Below are positions 1-10,548 of a stretch of DNA of 64,000 nt, in pieces. The position numbers were made by a program, and so were the translations under genes. The stretch's first letter is position 1. Every line of letters begins with the position of its first letter. The stretch is from Trichosphaerium sp. ATCC 40318 (Eukaryota > Discosea > Flabellinia > Trichosidae), in contig JALMLS010000064.1 of assembly GCA_038496445.1 (NCBI GenBank), positions 558,001 through 622,000 of the forward strand. The letters run 5' to 3'. The notes beneath the pieces are model-generated. The model saw only the letters and a list, made by a program, of their open reading frames with translations. It made no database searches and was not told the origin of the DNA.

Positions 1-2
1 GC

Positions 3-880
3 ACTCCTCGTTCGTTAATGGTAAATGTTCGTCAAGGTATTCCTGATGATGAGGTTGATTTTTTTCCTACGCCTCATGATTCACGGGAAGAGAGATCGGT
101 ACGAAGGCTTTATATTCACTCAATTGTTTTTCATTACAGACTGTTCTTGATTGACTTCTTTTTTCAAGGGCAAAAAATATGAGACTGTTGATACAAGTGG
201 TGTTTTTGGTAATCAGTTGAATTCTCCGTTGGCTGTAGAAAATCAAGATATATATTATGGAGGAGATGACGTTATACCATTATCAACGCAAAATGGTGCG
301 CAGCGAGAGTATGGTACGATATGTTTTCCGGCGAATGGTTTAAAGAAAAAACCAAGTTAACAAAAAAACATGAATTTTAATTTTATTTCCTTAGACAATC
401 AGCAAGATAATCAGCTCTACCTCAATGACCAAGCTATTGATGCACCACTACCTTTGATAACAGGACTTCAGCCTAATAGTGGTATGTCACAAGGTTACCA
501 TAGAGAAAAAAACCTGCACAGAGCGGAAAAACATTTTTACATGTAGCAACAACTAATTTTCCTTTAGGTTACAGTGATAGTGCCAGACTGATCTTAATAA
601 GTGGCGAGAACTTTAAACCTACACATCGTATTTGTTTTGGTGGCGTTGCAGCGCAAACAGCGCTTGAATATGGCGCTAGACGATTATGGGTATGATTTAC
701 TGCACAAAAAAAACTAAACCAACATTTTGTAATGATCAAGTTCACTAACTCTCCTATTTATAGGCTGTACTACCTCGTTGTGATAAAATAGGACCTGTTA
801 GAGTTTCTCTTATTGATCCTAATGGTATAGCTCTTATAGAACCCGACGCAGAGCCAACGTTTACTTATTTACGACGATGA
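3..880 (+). CDS. IPT/TIG-domain protein, C-terminal part (5' end outside window)
   Basis: Five exons join in phase: 3-98, 169-313, 395-481, 568-689 and 764-880, ending in TGA. They encode about 188 residues of a longer protein. The last two exons carry an IPT/TIG immunoglobulin-like fold: ISGENFKPTHRICFGG, then VLPRCDKIGPVRVSLIDPNG and a final FTYL strand. This pattern is typical of the C-terminal domain of CSL/RBP-J-like and other Rel-homology transcription factors, and of cell-surface TIG proteins. The upstream segment is polar, rich in Asn, Gln and Asp, and looks disordered. No transmembrane segment is visible, so a nuclear DNA-binding role is more likely than a receptor, but the defining N-terminal domain is missing. 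The gene converges on the RGS gene downstream. The TIG call is solid; the subfamily is not known. Confidence 0.7.
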
Positions 881-1817
881 GAATACATTACGTGTTGATG
901 TACGTAAACGACATCGTAGAACCCTTTTATGAAATCATTATAGTGCTAAACCTTCATAGTTAACAGATATTGTCATTGCGCAATGTTTGGGGTTTTTTGT
1001 GGAATGTCTAAGAAGTTTTTGGAACAAACAGTGTTCCTTATGGCCTTGTGGTTGTTTGATATTATTGGTGATGTCCGGACGAAGAGCCCCGGTTTTTTAT
1101 TATATTAGTTTAACTCAATTTTTCTATTGTTGATTGGATTAGTAGTTTATTTATTGTATTGTGATTGTAATATAGTGTATATATGTTAGACGTTGTCTAT
1201 TGTTGAATTAAATATGAGGAGTAGGGCTCTACCTATTTTTGTTATAACTGCGCTTTGTTATGAATTCTTGTAGCACGTGATAGTGAACGACATCAAGTGT
1301 GTGAGTCCGCGGAGAACGTTATCGTATAAACTCGTGCAGGTAGCATGTGTAGCTTTTAGATTTTGCAAGTTTCTTTTTGTGAATTAAATAGCCTAGAGCC
1401 TTAAAAGAGTCCTCTCAGATGGTCTATCCTTGTTCGGGTTTTATGAACCTCCGCTGATTTAAATGAAAAAACTAACGGAACTTTTTCTCAGTTACAAGGT
1501 GACGATTGTCCTTATCTACATCTTGTGGATATGGGTTTTATTTATGACGTGATTGTTGTAATATTTATGGCGCTAGTTTTCATCGGATGTGACGAGATCA
1601 ACAAAAAAAAAAGGCGTGAGATAGCCTTGTTTAAGACTATGTCGGTGTCTCCTTACAAAGAACTTCATTTACGTAAATGCTTCGTCACAATCTCCACTTC
1701 GTAGGTGCAGTTTTCACATGAGAATGATTCAATAATAGGATAGTGATGATGCCGACAATTTCATCACAAAAAAGAATTGGAATGACATTAATTTTTTTCG
1801 TATATTTTGTTTTGTAT
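881..1817. other. Convergent intergenic region, no recognised gene
   Basis: This stretch lies between the 3' ends of the IPT/TIG gene and the RGS gene. It contains one longish open frame on the plus strand, about 1448-1702, which passes through a hydrophobic segment and then a basic segment. It has no convincing start or splice structure and matches no family I recognise. A CACGTG motif lies at about 1274. Otherwise I see AT-rich, stop-rich sequence. Confidence 0.4.
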
Positions 1818-2858
1818 TTACATTATTAATTTTACAGTACATGGTTGAGCACCTCTTGTTGTATCTTCAACGTATGAGTGTCTTAGTTTATGTTTGTGTT
1901 GTTTTTGTACATAGTATTTTTCAGTTTTTTTACAGTTGTAGAACGGCGTTATTGCCAGGAATTTTTCGTGAGCTTCTAAAGAGAAATGAGTCAATATTTT
2001 TGTAAGGTAAAAAAAAATAACTATTGCTTTTACAACGAGATAGTTATTGTTCACTGTCGTTCATGAATGACGTACCATCAAAAAGATCGGCCGAAGGATT
2101 TTCTAATTCTTGTAGAATACGCTATGAATAAAGTCAGCAAAAAGGAGAGACGTGAAGTAGAAAGAAAAGCCAAAAAGTAAAAACCAGAAGACTTCAAAAA
2201 AAAAGAGAAATGAGAGAAGCGTACATAGTGCATGTCCTCAGATATATACAAAGGTTGAGGAGCAGTGTCATCGTTTAAATACATGTTATAAATACGAACG
2301 GAGCTCTTTTTTCTTTGTTCGAGTCCGGATAACTCTCGGTAAAGCTCTGAAAATGTTGTTAGTTGAGGTTACTTTAAACATACAAAACCGTCAAAGCATC
2401 TTCAAACGTACCAACTTCAGAGAGAAATTCACATCTATTAGGCCAATCTACATATTCGTCTCTAACGTCTTGGCTTGCGTCTTCATTGGGATTTGTTAAA
2501 GGGTCGAAGCTTGCGCTACTTTGGCTCATACTACAGTTTTTTAATGGTGATCCCACAATTGGAACTTTTTTTTTTTGTTTTTTGATTCACCCGGATTACT
2601 TTGGGTTTACCTTTTAGTTGATGACTTGTCTGGTGGTATATATGTTATTTCTGAACGTGATTTTTTATAAAACATGCGCGGTTGGCTATGTTTCTTTCGT
2701 CTCGGAGATAAAATACCTTTCTTTCGCCAGCCTGTAGAACCGGGTTAATACGTCTTTGTGAAAAAAAAGGATTGAAGACCAACGTTTTCAAAACGTTGGA
2801 ATTACGTTTTCTTTGTCTAAAGAGGTGACATACGTTTCAAGCGGCAGAAAAGGTCCAT
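1818..2858 (-). CDS. Small RGS-domain protein (regulator of G-protein signalling)
   Basis: Six minus-strand exons join in phase: 2858-2834, 2731-2611, 2530-2389, 2344-2225, 2121-2055 and 1975-1818. They give about 210 residues ending in TAA. Residues 1-75 are basic and polar (MDLFCRLKR, then an Arg/Lys-rich stretch and an acidic stretch). Residues from about 78 to 180 follow the RGS pattern: CEFLSEVGTFEDAL, LYRELSGLEQRKKSS, VRIYNMYLNDDTA, MHYRILQELENPSADLFD and HEKFLAITPFY. RGS domains speed GTP hydrolysis on G-alpha subunits and so end GPCR signalling. There is no DEP, PX or membrane domain, so this is an R4-like minimal RGS. The third donor is ambiguous (GTTTTG gives the best phase), and the exon 1 start is the first in-frame ATG. 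The family call rests on the spaced hydrophobic pattern and is fairly firm. Confidence 0.72.
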
Positions 2859-3789
2859 GAGATGCGTTTTAGTAAAGGGAGTGTGAGTTATTATTGTCTT
2901 AGACTTGCGCTTAAGATGTGGCTAAGCAGCCTGTTGTGTGCACTGTTTAGGACTATATTACTGCACTAAAAATCTAATAAAGCAGGACATGTCTTGTAGC
3001 CGGAGACTTGTGCATTTTGAACTCCTGCACCTGTTTTGAGAGAAACAATAACAGACGGATCTATTTTTTTAAGAGTGTAGTTTTAAGAGACTAACTTCCT
3101 GCAATTATTTCACAATCACGTTTAGTTTGTTGGTCACTTTTGTATCACGACAATATTGGTCTTAACCAACCAGAAACGATTATGTCGTTACAATATAGGA
3201 CGGATGGTTGGTTATGTCGTTAAACAAGTATTACTGCGAAGGAATGAAGGGAGATTTGTTTATTCGAGCAATTTTATTTAGTGCTAGCAACTTGACACAC
3301 TGCTTGAATTTTACAATTATCACGTGATAAATAAACTAAGCAATGATACGTTAAATCGATATCACAGTTTACTTTTTTGTTAACTGTTGTAACCTAACGA
3401 AGTTCTTTTTGTCTTTGTGTTAACCATATACAACATTTGCCATGCCGGAGTTCTTACAGCCAAAAACTTGTAGAATAATCCATTGGCTTGGGTCTATAGT
3501 GGCTCCGCGAACATTCTTTATAGAGTTGTTATTATAACAACATACATGCATAGGCTATTTTTAACGTTGTCCACTAGAATTCACGTGGCGTGACAAATGA
3601 CATAAGCTATAAAAACCGTTAGGCGGAACAAAAAATTAAGCGGCCTTTTTTGGTATTGTTAAGTGATATTGATGGCGCTCTTTCTTAACTATATTATTCA
3701 AATTTCCCGCGCCTTGCATTAAATAACAAGACAAAGCCTGTACATACACACAATACCTTTCTGTAAACTACTACATTGTCACAACAGCC
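2859..3789. promoter_or_regulatory. Divergent intergenic region between RGS and CLASP genes
   Basis: These 930 bases separate two genes transcribed away from each other, so they should hold both promoters. I see no coding frame. The palindrome ATCACGTGAT is at 3319-3328 and another CACGTG lies at about 3582. Several AT-rich tracts occur, but no clear TATA element stands out. Confidence 0.45.
3319..3328. promoter_or_regulatory. Palindrome ATCACGTGAT (E-box core)
   Basis: This is a perfect 10-bp palindrome with a CACGTG core, in the shared upstream region of the RGS and CLASP genes. The same 10-mer recurs at 21793, 25776, 31413 and 43850, and a longer TTATCACGTGATAA lies at 16415. bHLH-zip factors bind this core in other eukaryotes; a role here is inference. 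Confidence 0.4.
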
Positions 3790-6700
3790 ATGCAAGCTAC
3801 TACAAACGCTGAATCGCTCAAAATTAAGACCGCAATGGTAAGAAACCCTTTAAACATTCTAATATACTCGTGTAAATACAAACAAGGCTATTTGACGCAG
3901 TGACACGCTGTTGTTCGTTACTTCAAGTTAGCCGTTATTCTCTTTTTGCTTACAGTGCTCATATCGCATTCTTACACCTGTTGTAGGTCATTAAAAGACT
4001 AAGAGAAATAAAACAACTTTTTGTGGAGGGAAAAAATCCAGACAAATGGGAAAGCAACGTTAAAGCCTTACAAGGTACGGACATACGACGAAAGAATGTC
4101 ACCGAGGAAAAAACGGTTAAAAGTTTTTGGAATTGGAAATAAAAAGTTCTAAAACGTTTGAATAGGTATTACTGAGCTCGCCCAAACATATGATGGACAA
4201 CCACCTGCAGAACAGCTGATTAAAGTCATTAGAAAACTTTTACTTGTTTCTATCGCTAAAAACGTACAATCAAGACGTTCAACTATCGTAAAGGAGACAT
4301 GCATCGTACGTTTACATTTCTAACCGCTAAAAAACCGATTTGTTCAAAACAAAAAAACCGAAAAATCTGAACTTGTAGATTTCTTATTTGCTCTCTAGTG
4401 TATTACTGCTATTGTCACAGCCTTCAAAGAACTATCGAGCTCATTAATTGCCGTGGTATGTTACCTTATAAAGCTGTAGAGCTTCTTTAACGAATCTCGC
4501 CTCTTACTTTTTATCGTACCTTTAGCTCCTTCCTGCTATTCAAAATAACCTTATGCGCGCTAAATCAGTGTTTTACCAACCTGCTAATCAGTGTATGCTT
4601 TCTATTCTCAAGAACATACCATTCACTGCAATCGCACCTGCTATCACAAACGGTGTTGTACACAAACACCCAAAACTCCGAACTTTGTATGTTTTAACAT
4701 TTTTTTTTCTTTTTTATTTCCGATCTATCAAACGCTTTTGTTCTATTTCTGACGCAAACGTAAAGCTCCACATTGTATCTATTCTATGGCCTTCGTATGG
4801 TAGCAAAGGAAAACGTAGAAAACCTTGAGCATGTAGTTGAAGTTGAGCTTCTAGAAGACGCAATAGCGACTGCTCTCGGCGATAAAGACCCGAAAGTTCG
4901 GTATGTGTGAACCTTTTTTTTTTGAGATATTTCTTTTTATTTTTTTATGTGTTTTCTCAATCTCCTTGAAATCTAAGTTCCCTTGTATCTTGCTGACCCT
5001 TTTTATAGACAAAATGCTCGTAATTGCTTCACTACATATAAGAGCCTTGCTCCTCATCGTCTTGAGTCTCTACAACAAAAGATTTCGCCAGCAACTTGGC
5101 ATCAGGTCCGTCTTTATTTTTTGTTTCTTTTCTGGTTTTTTTTTTGGTTGTTCTTCGTTTAAAATGAGTTATGATGAAAATTTAACCCTCTAGCATAATT
5201 CTCCGTGTTGACAGAGTGCTACTGATGCTTAATTTTATCGATTTTTTTGAGTTTTCTTCTTCTGCCACCTCATTGTGAGATGATCGCTGATAGACTATTT
5301 TTAGATGAATAAACCTGAAAAACCAGCAGAACGTGAAACAATCGCTCAATTGAGGCGCAAAAAGATTGCTGAACAAAAGGCTGCATCTGCTGCTTTGTCA
5401 ACACCTAAAAAGAGTCTCACTTCTGGTAACACTAGAACACCTAGAAGGACACCTCGTAGAACACCAAGTAGAACACCAAGACGTACACTACAACAAACAC
5501 CAAGAAGGACACCTAGCAAGGCTGTTGTTAGAACACCAAACAAGTCTTCTCGCACACCTACAAGAACACCTTCACGTAATGCTCCTAACAGAACTACACC
5601 GGGCCGTAAGCCCCGAACACCTAAAAGAACTCCAAAAAGAACTCCACAAAGAAAGCCAAACGTAAGTCAAAGACGTCATCATTTTATTCAACCAATATTT
5701 ACTTTTTCTTTTAGACTGCTGTGGCTCCTGCTAGCGTAGAAGCTTCTACTACACTGCAACCTGTTATTGTACCTGTTGCTGCACCTGTTGAGCAACCTGT
5801 CGTTGTACCTGCCGCTCAACAAGGACCACTCATCGACTTTGCTGCACAATCTCCTGCACCAAAATCAACACCTCAAATACCTCCTTCAGCAGATATTGCT
5901 TCCGAGACTTTGGTTCCGCAACCTTTTGAAGTACCTCCTGTATTTGACGAGCCAACCACTGTACCACCAGTATTTGACGTCCCAAGCGTAACCGAAGAAA
6001 TCGTTGTGCCAGAAGTATTTGACGCGCCTATTACTCCATCTTGTGTCACCGAAGACTACTCTCAAATCGTCGTTCCTCCAGTCTTTGACGAACCACAACA
6101 AGCTCCTTCACCTCAAGAACCAGCTAAAGTACCTCAAGAGCCTGTAGTCGAGCCAGAAACAGTCGCACCTACACCTCAAGAGCCTGTTGTTACATACAAG
6201 GCCATCGATGAAGATTTGGCTCTCGAGATTGCTCAAGGCATTCCACTACGCAACAAGCTCGCTGACTTGCCTGTAATGAACTCACCAATATCACGTGATA
6301 TTTCAAAAGGCGTTGAGCTCAAGAGCAAGTTCGCTGGTATGCCTCGTATTGGTAGCCCAGTAGCTCGTGATATCTCTAAAGGAGTTTCCTTAAAAAGCAA
6401 GTTTGATTCTTTGCTCGTCCAACCTAAAGGTACTTAACTGATTTTTTTGTGATGAAGCAAGTTCTGTTTTTTTTTTCGCATTTTTTTCTTACTGTCTTTT
6501 TTTTTAAAGGTCTCTTGACTGAAGTCAATGCTGGTGTCGAGTTGAAGAGTAAATTTGCTGATATGAAAGTATTGGAATCACCTATTTCTCGTAATATTAA
6601 AGAAGGTGTTGAACTCAAGAGTAAGTTCGCTGAGTACCCAGTACTCGCAACACGTACGTTTTCTTCTTTCTTTCTCCTTTTTTATTAGAAATATTACTAA

Positions 6701-9700
6701 ACTGACGGCTTTATTAGCTATGAAAGCAGCTGTAAGAGATGGCGTCGAGTTGAAGAGTAAATTCGCTGATATGAAAGTATTGGGTTCTCCTATCGCTCGC
6801 GACATTTCACAAGGCGTTGAACTCAAGAGCAAGTTCGCTGACTATCCAGCACTCGCTACACGTAAGTTTTGCTCTTATTTTCTTATTATCAATTGCAAGC
6901 TACTCTTTTGACACTTTTTTAATCTAGCAATGAAAGCAGCTGTAAGAGGTGGTGTTGAGTTGAAGAGTAAATACGCTGATATGAAAGTATTGGAATCACC
7001 TGTTGCTCATAATATCAGACGAGGAGTTGAACTTAAGAGCAAGTTCGCTGGATACAAAACACAACCATCACGTAAGTTAATTTACAACGACCTTGTTCTT
7101 CACTTAAAAACTGCATTATCAAACGCTTATACTCTTGTTTTAGACCTTGTCCGTCAGTTAGCTACTGGTGTTGAGTTGAAGAGTAAATTCGCTGGATTAC
7201 CTACCCTTAATACACGTACGTACCGGTAAAGCTAATGTTCTCTTTCGTGAAGATTACATAGTCTTACTTTTTTGCTTTAGCTATGAAGAAGGCTGTGAAA
7301 GGCGGTGTTCAGTTGACAAGCAAGTTTGCTGATCTTCCTACACTTCAAACACGTACGTACTCTATCTCTGACATACTCTTTGACTCACCTTTTATTAGCA
7401 ATGAAGAAAGCTGTACAAGGCGGTGTTCAATTGAAAAGCAAATTCTCTGATTTACCTACACTTGCTACACGTACGTGCTAAACTAGTTGTAATCTTATCT
7501 GTAATATTCTTTGAGCACAATTCGTCTAATCATTCTTTGCTTAGCAATGAAGAAAGCAGTCCAAGATGGCGTCCAATTGACAAGTAAATTCGCTGATCTC
7601 CCAACCCTTCAAACACGTGAGTACTTGTATTCTGTTTTGTTTGTTGCAGAGGCGTTTGTCTGACTTTCTTTTCTAGCTATGAAACAAGCTGTTCAACAAG
7701 GTGTTCAATTGACAAGCAAGTTCGCAGGTCTTCCTACACTTGATACACGTAAGCACTAAATTCGTGTTTGTTCTGTATTGCACATCGGTCTAACTTCACC
7801 TCGTAGCAATGAAAAGAGCTGTCCAAGATGGTGTTCAATTGACCAGTAAATTCGCTGGCCTTCCAACCCTTCAAACACGTGAGTATTGTATTCCTATTTG
7901 GTTATTGTAACCTTAGTCTTACTTTCGTTTAGCAATGAAGAAAGCTGTACAAGAAGGCGTTCAATTGACGAGCAAGTTCGCTAGTCTTCCTACTCTTAAC
8001 CAAGAGCTTAAGGATAGCGTACACCAAGGCACCTCGCTTAAACCTGTTCCTGTTCAAGAGGAGCCAGTTGTTGAGCAACAAGAAACAGAAACAACACAAG
8101 ATGCTGCTGAAGAAGGTTCGTGATATATATTTTTTTTTTGCTTTCGATTTCTTTTTCTTTTGTTTCGAGGACTATTGCTGTTTCCTTTGTTCTTTTGATG
8201 AGTTAGCATACGCTTACTAATTACTAGATGCTGAACTTGTCAATTTCGCAGAGGAGCCTAAACAAGAGATGGATACTGAGGTTATTGAGTCTCAAGAAAT
8301 CGAAGAATTTTCTCCTGTCGATGAAATTGATTTTGTTCATGATGCTGTTTCTGTTGTTGATGAAACACCTGAGATGGATGAGATTGAAATGATGTCTGTT
8401 TTTGATGACGAGGACGTGGAAGGAATTGAAGATTTCATCGATGAGATCCTTGACTCTGATGATGAAGCCGAGTTGGCTGATTCTTCTCTTGATGTGAACC
8501 TTAGTGATATTGAGGACGAAGATGAGGATGTATATGCTTCTTTATACTCTGTAGATGATGTTGAAAGCGTCATTGAAGAGTTGTCTGTTGCTATCCAAGT
8601 TGTTGAAGAAGCATCAACTGAACTTGTCGAAGAAGAAGAAATCATACATGATGTTGTTGAAGACGTTACCGAAGACCTTGACACTGCTGAAGAAGTTGCC
8701 GAAGACGTTGCTGATATTACCGAAGCCCTTGTTGAAAGTGTTGTTGAAGACGTTGCTGAGGATGTTGTCGAAGACATTGTTGAAGACACTATTGAAGACG
8801 TTGTTGAAGACGCTGCTGAAGACGCTGCTGAAGACATCACCGACGAGGTTGCTGAAGACATTGCTGAAGACGTTGTTGAAGATGTTGAAGATGTCGTTGA
8901 AGATGTTATTGAAGACATTGCCGAAGACGCTGCTGAAGACAATGTCGAAGAGGTTGCTGAAGACATTGCTGAAGACGTTGCTGAAGACATTGTTGAAGAC
9001 ATTGCTGAAGACGTTGTTGAAGATGGTGTTGAAGACGCTGCTGAAGACGTTGAGGATGTTGTTGAAGACGCTGCTGAAGACGTTGTAGAGGACATTGTTG
9101 AAGTTGCTGGTGAAGAAAACGAAGAGGTTATTGTGGAACAAGACATTGCTGAAGCGATTGAAGCTACTGAGGTGGTTGAACCACAAGAAGAAGCATGTGC
9201 TGAAATCGAAGATTCTGTTGAAGATGCTAGCCCTATTCTTGACGAACCTGCAGCAGAAATCCAAGAAGCAGTTGTCTCCGAACCAGAAGAAGAACCAGAA
9301 CAAGAAATTGAAATCGAAGAAACCAGGACGATCGAACCTGAAGCTCTTGCTGAAGATACTGCTGAACATGGAGCCGAATTCGATGAGGTTGAAGAAGAAC
9401 CACAACAACAAGAAGTCATTGACGTTGAGCCAGAAGAGGAAGTAGCTGAAGATAATCCTGTCGAAGAAGACGAAGAAGCAGAAGCTTCCTCTGGAAGCGA
9501 AAGCGGATCTAGTCAAGAAAATGACGAAGAACCTGTTGAACCTGAGGTTACTCCTATACCATCAGAGGAAACTAACGATGTCGACCCTGACGTTGAAGAG
9601 AAGAACGTTGCTGAAGATGAAACAGAAGAACCTGTACGTCCTTTTTTTTTGAAGTCTTTGAAACAAAGATTTTCTGACTTGTTTTTCTAGAAACGTGTTC

Positions 9701-10164
9701 CTCGTAGACTCGTCAAGATTCGCCGTAAGAAGAAGGTAATCATCAAGCAGAAGCACTCTAGAGTTGTAGAACCTGAAGTTGCAGCACCTGTAGAACCAGA
9801 ACAACAAGAACCAGAGCCTCAACAGCAAGCTGTTGCTGAGCCTGAAGAGGTTGAAAAAGAACAAGTTGAAGAAAAAGTTGAGGAGGTAAAGCCAGCTAAA
9901 AAGACGAAGAAGAAGAGGAGAGCTATTCGTATTAAGAAGACAACAAGGAAAACACGCTCTAAAGCAGCAAAAGCCACTCCTGTTGTTGTTATTGACGATG
10001 AAGATGACAAGGAAAACGACCAAAACGCTGAAAACGAAGAAGCCAGTACCCCACCTCCTAAAAAGACTGTAACAAGACGTGTACGTGGTTCAAGAAAAGC
10101 ACCATCTGCATCTCCTATCGCTGGACGTACTAGAAGACGTAGACCTATCAACTATACCGAGTAA
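3790..10164 (+). CDS. CLASP-type TOG protein with GV(E/Q)L(K/T)SKF exon repeats and acidic tail
   Basis: Twenty-one exons join without a frame break into about 1574 residues. Exons 1-7 (3790-5105, residues 1-242) form a CLASP_N/TOG alpha-solenoid: NPDKWESNVKAL, then SRRSTIVKETCI, HPKLRTF and DPKVRQNARNCFTTYKSLAP. TOG domains bind tubulin and CLASPs stabilise microtubules. Exon 8 (5305-5661) is a basic Arg-Thr-Pro repeat likely to bind microtubules or be phosphorylated by proline-directed kinases. Exon 9 (5715-6429) is Pro/Val-rich and ends with three SKF repeat units. Exons 10-19 (6510-8115) are the repeat array. Exon 20 (8228-9633) is extremely acidic and exon 21 (9691-10164) is Lys/Arg-rich. 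The donor after exon 7 is GTCCGT, which is unusual. A split into two genes at 5305, where exon 8 begins with ATG, is the main alternative, although phase is kept across it. Confidence 0.72.
5442..5656 (+). repeat. Basic Thr-Pro tandem repeat inside the CLASP-like gene
   Basis: Imperfect 9-12 bp units of the ACACCTAGAAGG type encode RTPRRTPSRTPRRT-like sequence. The tract is coding and frame-preserving. Multiple Thr-Pro and Ser-Pro sites suggest control by CDK or MAP kinases. Confidence 0.8.
6224..8040 (+). repeat. Tandem array of 24-residue SKF repeats, largely one repeat per 72-nt exon
   Basis: Exons at 6510-6653, 6718-6861 and 6928-7071 are exactly 144 nt (two units). Exons at 7144-7215, 7281-7352, 7399-7470, 7545-7616, 7677-7748 and 7807-7878 are exactly 72 nt (one unit). 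All are flanked by phase-1 introns. The unit reads roughly MKKAVQDGVQLTSKFADLP and then TLQTR. Three more units lie in the exon before and about two in the exon after, so about 17 in total. The family of the repeat is not one I recognise. Confidence 0.85.
8690..9110 (+). repeat. Acidic low-complexity repeat (VEDVAEDI-like)
   Basis: GAAGAC-rich units of 9-15 bp (GTTGAAGAC, GCTGCTGAAGAC) are repeated dozens of times and encode strings of (V/A/I)ED. The tract lies in exon 20 of the CLASP-like gene. Long open frames in other phases and on the minus strand here are by-products of the repeat. Confidence 0.85.
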
Positions 10165-10548
10165 TTCTATGGTTTGGTTGTGTATGTAAAATCTTGTATT
10201 TCTAATTTTTTGTCTCATTGACGTCAGCACCTAAACCACCTTTTGTACATAAAAAAATAAAGTTGTTTGACCATAAAATACCAAGCCTTCACAATGCTCT
10301 CAATGTTCTCGTACGCTCCTTTAGTGCAATAAAAGGGGTGCTAGTACTCTAAACATACAACAATCTACCAGCTTACCTGTCGATGCCTAGAAGCTTTCTG
10401 ATGTCCATCAAGTTTCTTGCCTGTTGAAATGGCTTTTTAACAAAGAAAATAGCTGGTTTATAAAATGGTTGCCAAACTTGACTGAAGCGGACAATAGTTC
10501 ACAAATATCTGGATAATCTAGGATATCCCAGATATCTAAGCGCCTCTA
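10165..10548 (+). other. 3' flank of CLASP-like gene and upstream region of F-box/LRR gene
   Basis: An AATAAA signal lies near 10256, about 90 bases after the CLASP-like stop codon, and is the likely poly(A) signal. The remaining bases up to the next ATG contain no gene that I can see. A short duplicated GGATATC-type motif lies at about 10520. Confidence 0.4.

Noticed and set aside
2078-2284. Hydrophobic minus-strand frame that looks like a membrane protein
   Set aside because: The hydrophobic part is intron 4 of the RGS gene; the exon pieces at its ends fit the RGS domain in other phases.
8337-9419. 360-codon Ser/Thr-rich open frame on the minus strand
   Set aside because: It is the reverse shadow of the GAAGAC repeat in the acidic CLASP-like exon; composition follows directly from the repeat and no start, splice or domain supports it.
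8614-9516. 300-codon Phe/Asn/Val-rich open frame on the minus strand
   Set aside because: Another shadow of the same acidic repeat in a second frame.
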